Shown here piece after piece: positions 22,209 to 33,429 of a stretch of DNA of 64,000 nt. Below the pieces are notes generated by a model. That model did not search any database and was not told the origin of the DNA. It saw only the letters and a list, made by a program, of their open reading frames with translations. The stretch comes from Corynebacterium testudinoris (GTDB lineage: Bacteria > Actinomycetota > Actinomycetes > Mycobacteriales > Mycobacteriaceae). Made by a program: the position numbers and the translations under genes. The DNA lies in NCBI RefSeq assembly GCF_001021045.1, contig NZ_CP011545.1:1736001-1800000 (forward strand), in the 5' to 3' direction. Every line of letters starts with the position of its first letter. Within the stretch, counting starts at the first letter, position 1.

Positions 22209-22852
22209 TTGAGGCCCTCCAGAACGTCAGCGCTGGACGAGCAGCCCAGGCGGGTGGCACCGGCGGCGAGCATGGCCAGCGCGGTGTCGGTATCGCGGAT
22301 GCCGCCGGAGGCCTTGATGCCCAGGCGACCGCCGACAGCAGCATTCATCAGTTCGATGGCGTGGACGGAAGCGCCACCAGCCGGGTGGAATCCGGTGGAG
22401 GTTTTCACGAAGTCGGCTCCCGCACGCTCGGCGGCGAGGCAACACTGGGTGACCTGCTCATCCGAGAGTGCTGCGGTCTCGAGGATGACCTTGAGCACGG
22501 CGGTGGGAATGGCCTCGCGGACGGCGCGGATGTCGGCCTCGACGGCGTCGAAATCATCCTGGACGGCGTTGGCGAGGTTGATCACCATGTCCACCTCATC
22601 GGCACCCTGTTCAACAGACAGGGCAGCCTCCGCGGCCTTGATCTCCGAGTGCACGGCTCCCGAGGGGAAGCCACAGACGGTGGCGACCTTGACGTCGTCT
22701 GGCGTGGTCACCGGCAGCATGGACGGTGATACGCAGATGGAGTAGGTGTGCAGGGCGGCAGCCTCGTCGATGAGTGCGGCGACCTGGGCCGGGGTGGCTT
22801 CCGGCTTGAGCAGAGTGTGGTCGATGGTGTGGGCGAGTTCAGTACGGTTCAT
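22205..22852 (-). CDS. deoC: deoxyribose-phosphate aldolase DeoC
   Basis: 215 residues from the ATG at 22852 ([20 protein letters not shown]), which has AAAGGA upstream; 21 upstream codons are rejected. A class I aldolase splitting deoxyribose-5-phosphate to acetaldehyde and glyceraldehyde-3-phosphate. Family motifs: [38 protein letters not shown] (catalytic lysine), [11 protein letters not shown] (Schiff-base lysine) and [10 protein letters not shown]. Sits 10 bases after deoA. Confidence 0.97.
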   Translation of the reverse strand: MNRTELAHTIDHTLLKPEATPAQVAALIDEAAALHTYSICVSPSMLPVTTPDDVKVATVCGFPSGAVHSEIKAAEAALSVEQGADEVDMVINLANAVQDDFDAVEADIRAVREAIPTAVLKVILETAALSDEQVTQCCLAAERAGADFVKTSTGFHPAGGASVHAIELMNAAVGGRLGIKASGGIRDTDTALAMLAAGATRLGCSSSADVLEGLK

Positions 22853-22862
22853 GGTGTTCCTT

Positions 22863-24149
22863 TTAGATAATGCGGTCATGAATAAGGGTGCGCGGGGCGG
22901 GTGCCTCATCCCCAATGCTCACGCCGTGGTTGATGGACTCGAGGGCGCGCTCGAAGCGTTCCGGGGTTTCGGTGTGGAGGGTGAGGATCTTCTGCCCCTT
23001 GGTCACCTTCTCCCCCAGCCCGGCATGGATCTCGATGCCGGCGCTGAGCTGCACGGGGTCTTCCTTGCGGGCACGCCCGGCGCCGAGGCGCCACGATCCC
23101 ACACCTAAGGCCAGAGCCTCCAACTCGGTGACGTAGCCATCACGCTCGGCGAGGACATCGTGGGTGTGCGGAGCCACCGGCAAGGGGGCATCCGGGTCAC
23201 CGCCTTGGGCGCGGATCATTTTCTTCCACGAATCCATGGCGCGACCATCCTTGAGAGCCTCCTCGACATCCGCGTCTGGGATGCCTGCCAACTCCAGCAT
23301 GTTGCGGGCTAGCTCGCAGGTCAGCTCGATGATGTCGGCGGGGCCGCCACCGGCGAGCACCTCCACCGACTCGCGTACTTCGAGGGAATTTCCGATGCAG
23401 CGGCCGAGCGGGGTGTTCATGTCGGTGAGCAGGGCGCGGGTGTTCACGCCCGCATCCGTGCCGAGGTCGACCATCGTGCGGGCGAGCTCGCGAGCGGAGT
23501 CAAGGTCCTTCATAAACGCGCCGGAGCCGACTTTGACGTCGAGGACCAGCGAGGACGTTCCCTCCGCGATCTTCTTCGACATGATCGAGCTGGCAATGAG
23601 GGGGATCGAATCCACCGTGGACGTGATGTCACGCAGGGCATAGAGCTTCTTATCCGCCGGTGCCAGGCCCGCTCCGGCGGCAGCGACCACGGCCCCAGAA
23701 TCCTCGAGGATCTCCATGAGACGTTCGTTGCTCACGTCCGCCATCCACCCCGGGATGGCTTCCAACTTGTCCAGCGTGCCGCCGGTGTGACCAAGACCTC
23801 GGCCGGACAGCTGCGGGACAGCCACCCCGTAGGAGGAGACGAGCGGGCCGAGCGGGAGGGTGATCTTGTCCCCCACCCCACCGGTCGAGTGCTTGTCCGT
23901 GGTCGGCTTGGACAGAGACGCGAAGCTCATGGTCTCGCCGGAATCAATCATCGCCTGAGTCCACTGCGCGATCTCAGATCGGTTCATTCCCCGCAGGAAG
24001 ATGGCCATATTCAGCGCGGCCATCTGTTCATCACCGACGATGCCGCGGGTGTAGGCGTCGATGATCCAGTTGATTTGTTCGGAGGATAATTCGCCGCCGT
24101 CCCGCTTCGTGCGGATGACGTCTACGGCGTCAAAGGATTCGGTGGTCAC
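22863..24149 (-). CDS. deoA: thymidine phosphorylase DeoA
   Basis: 428 residues. Phosphorolyses thymidine and related pyrimidine nucleosides to base and (deoxy)ribose-1-phosphate. The family signature [20 protein letters not shown] is intact, preceded by [18 protein letters not shown] (phosphate site) and followed by the C-terminal PYNP domain with GVSIGDEAP. First gene of the minus-strand operon deoA-deoC-mutase, divergent from cdd-nupC across ~150 bases. Confidence 0.96.
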   Translation of the reverse strand: MTTESFDAVDVIRTKRDGGELSSEQINWIIDAYTRGIVGDEQMAALNMAIFLRGMNRSEIAQWTQAMIDSGETMSFASLSKPTTDKHSTGGVGDKITLPLGPLVSSYGVAVPQLSGRGLGHTGGTLDKLEAIPGWMADVSNERLMEILEDSGAVVAAAGAGLAPADKKLYALRDITSTVDSIPLIASSIMSKKIAEGTSSLVLDVKVGSGAFMKDLDSARELARTMVDLGTDAGVNTRALLTDMNTPLGRCIGNSLEVRESVEVLAGGGPADIIELTCELARNMLELAGIPDADVEEALKDGRAMDSWKKMIRAQGGDPDAPLPVAPHTHDVLAERDGYVTELEALALGVGSWRLGAGRARKEDPVQLSAGIEIHAGLGEKVTKGQKILTLHTETPERFERALESINHGVSIGDEAPAPRTLIHDRII

Positions 24150-24209
24150 TGTGTACTCCTCGGTATAGGACGAATTTTGTGACTCTGACTACTTGCGTAG
24201 CCCGGTATG

Positions 24210-24258
24210 ACCCGATTATCATCGTTCCTAGAACAATTGTCAACCGATAATTTCTCTT
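24210..24258. promoter_or_regulatory. candidate operator/promoter between deoA and cdd
   Basis: In the 149-base divergent region, ATTATC (24215-24220) and GATAAT (24246-24251) form an inverted pair around GTTCCTAGAAC (24224-24234), itself a short palindrome. GATAAT also fits a -10 box for cdd. The layout suits binding of the SorC-type regulator encoded at 25984-26925. No biochemical consensus was matched; this is a pattern call. Confidence 0.4.
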
Positions 24259-24298
24259 TTGTTCGCTTCATGGTTGCCCTGCAGAAAGGACCCCGGCC

Positions 24299-24706
24299 AT
24301 GACCCAACTCAGCGATACCGAGCTACTCCAGGCAGCCCGAGACGCCGCCACCCGCGCCTACGCCCCGTACAGCTCCTTCCCCGTCGGAGCCGCCCTGGTC
24401 AGCGCAGACGGCACCCTCTACACCGGCTGCAACGTCGAAAACGCCGCCTACGGCGAAGCGATCTGCGCCGAACGCAATGCCGTCACCACCATGATCGCCG
24501 CAGGTTCGCCACCCCGCTTGTCGGCGGTCGCGGTGGTCGGCCTCAAGGCCGCCCCCTGCTGGCCCTGCGGCGCCTGCCGCCAAGTCTTAAGGGAATTCCA
24601 CTGCGAACGCGTCATCGTCGAGGATCCCGACGGCAACCCCGTCTCCCTCGCATTCGACGACCTCCTGCCGAACTCCTTCGGCCCCGACGCCCTCGAAGGG
24701 AAGTAG
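24299..24706 (+). CDS. cdd: cytidine deaminase
   Basis: 135 residues. Zinc-dependent deamination of cytidine and deoxycytidine to uridine forms. The catalytic CNVENAAYGEAICAERNA (zinc-binding Cys and Glu of the CAE motif) and PCWPCGACRQVL (two further zinc cysteines) are intact, as is the N-terminal AYAPYSSFPVGAAL. AGAAAGG lies at correct spacing before the ATG. It is 6 bases upstream of nupC. Confidence 0.97.
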   Translation: MTQLSDTELLQAARDAATRAYAPYSSFPVGAALVSADGTLYTGCNVENAAYGEAICAERNAVTTMIAAGSPPRLSAVAVVGLKAAPCWPCGACRQVLREFHCERVIVEDPDGNPVSLAFDDLLPNSFGPDALEGK

Positions 24707-24712
24707 TCCACC

Positions 24713-25927
24713 ATGGAACGTTTCCAAGGACTCATTGGCATCGCGCTTATCTTCGCGGTCGTCATTTTGTTGTCGTCCAACCGCAAGAAGATCAACTGGC
24801 GCACCCTCGGCGTCGGCCTCACGATGCAGGTCACCTTCGCCCTCCTCGTGCTCAAATGGGAGCCCGGGTTCGCAGCGCTTAAATGGACCGCCGATGGCAT
24901 CCAAAAACTCATTGACTTCACTGCCGAAGGCACCTCCTTCGTCTTCGGCCCCCTCTTCGGAGAGAGCGTTGGTTTCGTCTTCGCCCTCAACGTCCTCCCC
25001 GTCATCATCTTCCTCGGTGCCATCATCGGAGCGCTGTACTACCTGCGCATCCTCCAATGGTTCGTCGAGATCGTCGGCACAGCCCTCAACAAACTCCTGG
25101 GCACCTCCAAAGTCGAGTCAGTGTGGGCCTCCACCGTCATCTTCCTCGGCCAATCCGAGGCACCTTTGGTCATCCGCCCCTGGCTGCCTAAGCTCACCCG
25201 CTCCGAACTGTTTGCCTGCATGACCGGCGGCTTCGCCTCCGTCGCCGGCTCCACCCTCATCGGCTATTCCCTGCTCGGCGCGCCGCTGCCCTTCCTCCTC
25301 GCGGCCTCCGTTATGAACGCCCCCGGCTCCCTCATCATGGCCAAAGCGCTCATCCCCGAGACCGAAGAGTCCGTCGCCTCCGCCGACGTCCGCACCATCC
25401 GCGACGAAGAGAACAAAAACATTATCGACGCCCTCGGCTCCGGCGCCATGGCCGGTGGCCGCATCGCCGTCACCGTCGGCTGCATGCTCATCGCCTTCGT
25501 CGCCCTCATCGCCATGCTCTCGGCCATGCTCGGCGGCATCGGCAACATCTTCGGCCAAGAAGGTTGGTCCCTCGAAGGCCTCTTCGGCATCATCTTCTCC
25601 CCGCTCGCCTGGGCCCTGGGCGTGCCGTGGGACGAGGCCAGCCTCGTCGGTAACTTCATCGGACAAAAGACGATCATCAACGAATTCGTCGGCTACACGT
25701 CCTTCTCCGAATACGTCGACGTGCTCAGCCCGAAGGCCATCATGATCACCACCTTCGCCCTGGCTGGCTTCGCCAACTTCTCCTCCATCGCCATCCAGAT
25801 CGGCGCCTTCGGAGCACTTGTCCCCGAACGACGATCCGACATCGCCCAACTAGGCCTCAAGGCCCTGTTCGCCGGCTTCTGCACCAACATGCTCAACGCT
25901 GCGATTGTCGGCGTGGTGGCGCTTTAG
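24713..25927 (+). CDS. nupC: concentrative nucleoside transporter, CNT/NupC family
   Basis: 404 residues with about ten hydrophobic segments. CNT family features visible are FVFALNVLPVIIFLGAIIGALYY, WASTVIFLGQSEAPLVIRPWL, FACMTGGFASVAGSTLIGY and the late GQKTIINEFVGY followed by FALAGFANFSSIAIQIGAFG. It imports nucleosides coupled to protons or sodium for degradation by the flanking deo/cdd enzymes. Confidence 0.95.
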   Translation: MERFQGLIGIALIFAVVILLSSNRKKINWRTLGVGLTMQVTFALLVLKWEPGFAALKWTADGIQKLIDFTAEGTSFVFGPLFGESVGFVFALNVLPVIIFLGAIIGALYYLRILQWFVEIVGTALNKLLGTSKVESVWASTVIFLGQSEAPLVIRPWLPKLTRSELFACMTGGFASVAGSTLIGYSLLGAPLPFLLAASVMNAPGSLIMAKALIPETEESVASADVRTIRDEENKNIIDALGSGAMAGGRIAVTVGCMLIAFVALIAMLSAMLGGIGNIFGQEGWSLEGLFGIIFSPLAWALGVPWDEASLVGNFIGQKTIINEFVGYTSFSEYVDVLSPKAIMITTFALAGFANFSSIAIQIGAFGALVPERRSDIAQLGLKALFAGFCTNMLNAAIVGVVAL

Positions 25928-25943
25928 GTACACCCCACGACTG

Positions 25944-25984
25944 AAGCCCTTGACGCCCCTGCGGACGTCAAGGGCTTTTCCTTT
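25944..25984. terminator. bidirectional intrinsic terminator between nupC and deoR
   Basis: AAGCCCTTGACG (25944-25955) pairs with CGTCAAGGGCTT (25966-25977), followed by TTCCTTTT on the plus strand. It lies between the convergent nupC and regulator genes and reaches the stop of the latter. Confidence 0.88.
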
Positions 25985-26925
25985 TAACCCAGGATCTGGG
26001 CTGCAACAACCGAGTCAACGACGAGGTGGGTGGCTAAGCCCATTCGCAGCGCCGTCTCGATGGCCTCTGCCTTTTCCCGCCCTCCGGCAACAAGGATTCG
26101 GGTAGGGCGCGTAGAGAGGTCATCCAACGTGATTCCCACGGTGCGCTCGTCAACGGAGGGCAACGCGATCTCCCCGTCGCGAGTGAAGAAACGAGAGCAG
26201 GCATCCCCTACTGCTCGCTCCACCAGCGTCTCGGTCTCCTTCTCGCTGAGGTAGCCCATGGTGAGCGGCAGCGATTCCTTGGTGGTGGCACCGACGGTGA
26301 AGATCACGACGTCGGTTCGTCGACCCAGCTCCAGCAAGTGTGCGATGTGACGGTCTTGCTCCACGATGCGCTTTGCCTCGACGTTGTCGAAGATCACCGG
26401 CAGGGGCAGCGTACGAGCGAAGGCGTCGAAGGCCTGGCAGAAGAGATTAATGGTTTCAATGTCATTGGTAGACGACTGGGTATAGCTCAGGCCGCCCTTG
26501 AGTTGGACGATCTCAACGCCGCGATGAGCGTGGTGATCCAGGCACTTGGCAACCGAATACATCGTGTTGCCCCAGGAGACGCCGACCAATTGGCCATCTT
26601 GGACGTGCTCGGACAGCACCATTGCGCCCATCCGGCCGAGCTCGCGCAGCAGCTCCTCTTCTCGTTGTCGCGCGGCTTGGACAACCCGCACCTCAACAAG
26701 TCCGGTGTAAGCAAACTTCTCCACGAGTCGCTGCGCGACTTCCCCGCCCATCTCTCGTGGATCGTGCACCTCTACGGTGACGAAACCACGCTGCCGTGCG
26801 TGCTGCAGCAACTTGGCTGCAGTGGGTCGAGAGACCCCAATCTCGGCAGCTACTTCCGCTTGGCTCAATTCCGATTCATAGTAGAGCTTCGCCGCTCTTA
26901 AGGCCTGCTCATCTCTACTATCCAT
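25984..26925 (-). CDS. deoR: SorC/DeoR-type transcriptional regulator of the nucleoside locus
   Basis: 313 residues from the ATG at 26925 (MDSRDEQALRAAKLYYESE); an 8-codon GTG extension is less likely. N-terminal helix-turn-helix LSQAEVAAEIGVSRPTAAKLLQHARQ (residues ~20-45) followed by the SorC sugar-binding domain (VGVSWGNTMYSVA, LKGGL, DVVIFTVGA). SorC-type DeoR proteins repress deoxynucleoside catabolic genes until deoxyribose-5-phosphate binds. Convergent to nupC. No Shine-Dalgarno is seen, and TAGAGT about ten bases before the ATG could be the -10 of a leaderless transcript. Confidence 0.88.
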   Translation of the reverse strand: MDSRDEQALRAAKLYYESELSQAEVAAEIGVSRPTAAKLLQHARQRGFVTVEVHDPREMGGEVAQRLVEKFAYTGLVEVRVVQAARQREEELLRELGRMGAMVLSEHVQDGQLVGVSWGNTMYSVAKCLDHHAHRGVEIVQLKGGLSYTQSSTNDIETINLFCQAFDAFARTLPLPVIFDNVEAKRIVEQDRHIAHLLELGRRTDVVIFTVGATTKESLPLTMGYLSEKETETLVERAVGDACSRFFTRDGEIALPSVDERTVGITLDDLSTRPTRILVAGGREKAEAIETALRMGLATHLVVDSVVAAQILG

Positions 26926-26949
26926 AAGCAAAACTCTAGCAGTGGGCAC

Positions 26950-27169
26950 TGGTGGATTTTTCGATGGGCCACACTGTGGGTGTGGACATGGCGCCGCTGA
27001 TCTAGCGCATCACGCAGTGTTGAAGTTTACCGAGCAGGAGCGCCGGATTAGCGGACATAAGGTGATGGAAATCCAACCTCTGGTCACCTCCTGACCAGAA
27101 TTACCGCCACGAGCACCCTGTCAAGCCCCGACCCGAAGCTCCAGCACACGTTGTCTCAAGAGGAGCCCA
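26950..27169. other. intergenic stretch with no recognised gene
   Basis: About 220 bases upstream of deoR with no coding signature, RNA gene or clear promoter beyond the deoR -10-like TAGAGT. Together with the inverted repeat that follows, the space between deoR and rpsP is unusually long for this genome. Confidence 0.4.
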
Positions 27170-27243
27170 AAACCCGCACTTCCTAACAACTCCGAGGTCA
27201 ATCCCCTTCCCAAACCTGCCAAGTTGTTAGGAAGTGCGGGTTT
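27170..27243. repeat. 22-bp perfect inverted repeat with 30-base loop
   Basis: The arm at 27170-27191 (AAACCCGCACTTCCTAACAA plus CT) is the exact reverse complement of 27222-27243. It lies alone in non-coding DNA between deoR and rpsP. It may be a REP-like or MITE-like element or a very stable RNA hairpin; there is no transposase and no flanking target duplication was recognised. Confidence 0.8.
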
Positions 27244-27341
27244 CCATCGACTCAGAGGGCTTAGCACCCTAAGGGCTACGAGTGATGAACCTCCATCCGC
27301 GCGCGACCTACCCCAGCACCTTCGTGTCCCCCAACCCAAAA

Positions 27342-27366
27342 ATCCCCCTGCCATTGGCAAGGGGAT
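27342..27366 (-). terminator. intrinsic terminator of rpsP
   Basis: On the minus strand ATCCCCTTGCC, loop AAT, GGCAGGGGGAT followed by TTTTGGG; 25 bases after the rpsP stop. One bulged/mismatched pair. Confidence 0.85.
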
Positions 27367-27390
27367 GATCGTGGAAAAGAGGAGGCAGAT

Positions 27391-27921
27391 TTACTCTGCG
27401 GTCTCCTCGGCGACCTCAACGGCGACGTCCTCAGCCTCAACGGCAGCGGCGGCCTCAGCAGCTGCGGCTTCCTCGGCGGCAGCCTTGGCAGCGGCCTCCT
27501 TCTCAGCCTGAGCCTTGGCCTCGGCCTCTTCCTTGGCCTTCTTCTTCTTTTCGGTCACGGCCTCGAGGGACGGACCATCGTTAGCCTCGGAGAGGGCCTG
27601 GTTGAACAGGTCCAGCTTGGAGGGCTTGGGCTCGGCAACGCGGAGGGTACCCTCGGCGCCGCTGATGCCCTTGAACTTCTGCCAGTCACCGGTGACCTTC
27701 AGCAGAGCGAGAACCGGCTCGGTCGGCTGGGCACCGACGGACAGCCAGTGCTGAGCGCGCTCAGAATCGATCTGGATGATGGAGGGGTCCTGCTTGGGCT
27801 CGTAGATACCGATGTTCTCGATGACCTTGCCGTCGCGGCGGGTGCGGGCGTCGGCGATGACCACGCGGTAGTGCGGGGTGCGGATCTTGCCGAGGCGCTG
27901 AAGCTTGATCTTGACAGCCAT
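27391..27921 (-). CDS. rpsP: 30S ribosomal protein S16
   Basis: 176 residues. The first ~85 match S16 ([57 protein letters not shown]). The remaining ~90 include an Ala/Glu/Lys-rich tail (from [20 protein letters not shown] onward) that would be a charged helix; actinobacterial S16 often carries such an extension. GGAGCC precedes the ATG. Here rpsP is monocistronic with its own terminator, separated from rimM-trmD. Confidence 0.97.
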   Translation of the reverse strand: MAVKIKLQRLGKIRTPHYRVVIADARTRRDGKVIENIGIYEPKQDPSIIQIDSERAQHWLSVGAQPTEPVLALLKVTGDWQKFKGISGAEGTLRVAEPKPSKLDLFNQALSEANDGPSLEAVTEKKKKAKEEAEAKAQAEKEAAAKAAAEEAAAAEAAAAVEAEDVAVEVAEETAE

Positions 27922-28057
27922 GATGGCTCCTTTAAGTCACTGGGCAGTTCAGTCACCCGCCAACTGCCGGCGGGCCGGTTCAACCCTTGGATTCACCTGC
28001 GTGTGACGTGTCCGTTTGACCGTGGTCAAGGGCGGCGCTACGCAGGAACTCGGACAA

Positions 28058-29227
28058 CTATACCGGGTGCATCTCCCGATCAGAAATCCCCCACGCTTTC
28101 GGCGTCCACGAGCAGGTCTCGTCTGAGGCGAGGGGGTTACCTGTCATGGCGTAGGCGGTGGACCGTGACCCTCCGCAGACGGTGGCGAATTCGCATACGG
28201 AGCATTTTCCCTGCCACTGGGCGGAGTCGCGCAGGGCCTGGAAGACCGGGGAGTCGGAGTAGATCTCCGGCAATGGGGTCTGCTTGACGTTTCCGCAGTG
28301 CAGAGGCAGGAAGCCGTTGGGGTAGACGTCTCCGAGGTGATCGATGAACACGAAGCCGCTGCCGGCGTTGATGGCCATGGGTGGGCGAGGGCGGCGTCGA
28401 GAAGCAGCTGGCTGGGGACCCAGCAAGCGGGAGGTTTCCGCAGTGAGGAAGCGGTACAGTTCGCCACCTGCATAGGTGGCGCCGGGCTGGCTGCGCTGAA
28501 TGACCACGCGGCGGTACTGCGGCGCCTCCGTCGTCTTGATGGCGACACGATCGGAGACGTCATGGAGCCAGTGGAGCACGTCCTCGCGCTGCTCAGCCGA
28601 TAGGGCTGCCAGGCTCGAACCTCGGCCGGTGGGGACGAGGAAAAACACGCTCCACAGGCGCGCGCCGAGGTCAATAACCTGGGACAGAAGCGCCGGGGCC
28701 TCACGCACGTTTCCCGCGGTGAGGGTGGAGTTGATTTGAAGCCGGAAGCCGACGTCGGTGACGGTGCGCGCGGCGCTGATCGTTGCGTCGAAGGTGCCGT
28801 CAAAGCCGCGGAAGCTGTCGTGGGTGGCGGCGGTGGCACCGTCGAGGGAGAGGGACAGGGCGGAACCACCGGCGTCGTGAAGCTCTTCCAAGCTCGTGCG
28901 GGTCAGCCGAGGAGTCACCGACGGGGAGAGGGACACATTAAGACCCAGGGAAGTGCCGTAGCGGGTGAGGTCCACCAAGTCGGCGCGCTCGAAGGGGTCT
29001 CCCCCGGTGAGGACGACGAGGGGTGTGGGCTTGTCGTAGCTAGCTAGGGAATCGAGGAGAGCGAAACCCTCCTCGGTGCTGAGCTGGCCGGGCGCGGCGG
29101 AATGCTGGGCGTCCGCACGGCAGTGCTTACACACGAGCTGGCAGGCCCGGGTGACCTCCCAAATCGCGATAAACGGCTTGGCGCCGATGTCATGGTGGAC
29201 CTGCCGAACGAGCGGGGTGCGACTCAT
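28058..29227 (-). CDS. radical SAM/SPASM domain protein of unknown substrate
   Basis: 389 residues. The radical-SAM cluster motif is C29-x3-C33-x2-C36 (CQLVCKHC), with LTGGDPF as the glycine-rich SAM site. The C-terminal part has SPASM-type cysteines (HCGNV, CSVCEFATVCGG, DETC) that would hold auxiliary iron-sulfur clusters. The layout resembles the AhbD/NirJ-like and TIGR04053 groups, which act on heme precursors or peptides. No heme gene or precursor peptide gene lies next to it; neighbours are rpsP and ffh. The exact reaction cannot be stated. Confidence 0.85.
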   Translation of the reverse strand: MSRTPLVRQVHHDIGAKPFIAIWEVTRACQLVCKHCRADAQHSAAPGQLSTEEGFALLDSLASYDKPTPLVVLTGGDPFERADLVDLTRYGTSLGLNVSLSPSVTPRLTRTSLEELHDAGGSALSLSLDGATAATHDSFRGFDGTFDATISAARTVTDVGFRLQINSTLTAGNVREAPALLSQVIDLGARLWSVFFLVPTGRGSSLAALSAEQREDVLHWLHDVSDRVAIKTTEAPQYRRVVIQRSQPGATYAGGELYRFLTAETSRLLGPQPAASRRRPRPPMAINAGSGFVFIDHLGDVYPNGFLPLHCGNVKQTPLPEIYSDSPVFQALRDSAQWQGKCSVCEFATVCGGSRSTAYAMTGNPLASDETCSWTPKAWGISDREMHPV

Positions 29228-29271
29228 GCCTCCAGATTAAACCCGACTGGACTCAGGTTAAAACCGGAGAG

Positions 29272-30903
29272 CTACTTCTTGCCCTGACCAAAATCGAGGT
29301 TATCCAAATCAATACCCTCCATGCCCTTGGGCATCTTCGGCATTCCCGGGAGCTTCGGCATACCAGGCATACCCGACATTCCACCGCCTGCTTCCATCTG
29401 CTTCTGCATTTGCTGCAGCTGAGCCATGTCAGGCATCCCCGGCATTCCACCCGGCATCTGCGGCTGGGTAGGACGGTTCTTCACCGGCTTGCGCTTGCCA
29501 CCCTTACCCTTGCGGCCCTTGGGCTTCTTCTTGGTGGCGGAGCGATTCACACCCGCGCCCGGCAACCCGAATTGGCCGGCCATCTGGCTCATGGCCTTCT
29601 TGGCTTCAAAGAACCGGTCGACGAGCTGATTGACATCGGTGACGGTGACGCCCGAACCAGCGGCAATGCGCTTGCGGCGGGAAGCGTTGAGGATCTTCGG
29701 GTCGGAGCGCTCGCCGGGCGTCATGCCGCGAATGATGGCCTGGATGCGATCAAGCTGCTTCTCATCCACCATGTCAGCCATCTGGTTCATCTGCTTGCCG
29801 CCGGGCAGCATCTTCAACAGGTTGCCGATGGGGCCCATGCGACGGATCATGAGCATCTGATCGAGGAAGTCCTCGAGCGTCAACTCCCCCGCGCCGAGCT
29901 TGGCGGCGGTCTCCTCCGCCTGCTGCTGGTCAAAGACCTGCTCCGCCTGCTCGATGAGGCTGAGCACATCGCCCATACCGAGGATGCGGCTGGCCATGCG
30001 CTCGGGGTGGAAGACATCGAAGTCGTCGAGCTTCTCACCCGTGGAGGCGTACATGATGGGCTTGCCGGTGACCTCGCGGATCGAGAGGGCGGCACCACCG
30101 CGGGCATCGCCATCAAGCTTGGTCAACACAACACCGGTGAAGTCGACGCCATCGCGGAAGGCCTCGGCGGTGCTCACCGCATCCTGGCCGATCATGGCAT
30201 CGATGACGAAGAGCACCTCATCGGGGTTGACGGCGTCGCGGATGTTTCGCGCCTGCGTCATCAAGGTTTCATCGATGCCCAAACGGCCGGCGGTATCGAC
30301 GATGACCACGTCATGCTGGGTACGGCGAGCTTCCTCGATGCCTGCCTGCGCCACGGCCACGGGATCACCGTGGGAGGTCCCCATCTCGTGCTCAAAGGAA
30401 TCGACCGAGGTACCCGGGTCGGGAGCAAAAGTGGGGACTCCGGCTCGCTCACCGACGATCTGCAGCTGCTGGACCGCCCCCGGGCGCTGCAAGTCACAAG
30501 CGACGAGCATCGGGGTGTGGCCCTGCTTGATCAGGTGCTTGGCCAGCTTGCCCGCCAAGGTCGTCTTACCAGCACCTTGCAAACCAGCGAGCATGATGAC
30601 AGTCGGCGGAGTTTTTGCCAGCTGCAGACGACGGGTTTCGCCGCCGAGGATCTCCACGAGCTCCTCGTTGACGATCTTGACCACTTGCTGCGCCGGGTTG
30701 AGCGCCTCGGAGACCTCTGCCCCCGCGGCGCGTTCTTTGATGCGCTTGATAAAGCCACGCACAACCACCAAGGACACGTCGGCTTCGAGGAGCGCGAGGC
30801 GGATTTCGCGGGCAGTGGCATTGATGTCCGCCTCCGTGAGCTTGCCTTTTCCGCGCAGCCCAGTGAGGGCGCTTTGGAGGCGGTCGGACAGAGACTCGAA
30901 CAC
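29272..30903 (-). CDS. ffh: signal recognition particle protein Ffh (SRP54)
   Basis: 543 residues from the GTG at 30903 (MFESLSDRLQSALTGLRG), preceded by GGGAG; the longer open frame upstream lies in glnD. N domain, then G domain with LAGLQGAGKTTLAGKLAKHL (P loop), DVVIVDTAGRLGIDE, and TKLDGDARGGAALS, then the methionine-rich M domain that binds 4.5S RNA and signal peptides. The tail is exceptionally Met/Gly/Pro-rich (MPGGMPGMPDMAQLQQMQ). Ffh works with FtsY, encoded 4 kb upstream in the same orientation. Confidence 0.97.
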   Translation of the reverse strand: MFESLSDRLQSALTGLRGKGKLTEADINATAREIRLALLEADVSLVVVRGFIKRIKERAAGAEVSEALNPAQQVVKIVNEELVEILGGETRRLQLAKTPPTVIMLAGLQGAGKTTLAGKLAKHLIKQGHTPMLVACDLQRPGAVQQLQIVGERAGVPTFAPDPGTSVDSFEHEMGTSHGDPVAVAQAGIEEARRTQHDVVIVDTAGRLGIDETLMTQARNIRDAVNPDEVLFVIDAMIGQDAVSTAEAFRDGVDFTGVVLTKLDGDARGGAALSIREVTGKPIMYASTGEKLDDFDVFHPERMASRILGMGDVLSLIEQAEQVFDQQQAEETAAKLGAGELTLEDFLDQMLMIRRMGPIGNLLKMLPGGKQMNQMADMVDEKQLDRIQAIIRGMTPGERSDPKILNASRRKRIAAGSGVTVTDVNQLVDRFFEAKKAMSQMAGQFGLPGAGVNRSATKKKPKGRKGKGGKRKPVKNRPTQPQMPGGMPGMPDMAQLQQMQKQMEAGGGMSGMPGMPKLPGMPKMPKGMEGIDLDNLDFGQGKK

Positions 30904-30947
30904 TAGGACACTCTCCCTGGATTTTGGGCAGTTACAACTTTCCCATG

Positions 30948-33429
<2,482 letters not shown>

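Noticed and set aside
21159-22745. 528-codon open frame antisense to the mutase and deoC
   Set aside because: Spans two convincing genes on the minus strand and has no recognisable domain.
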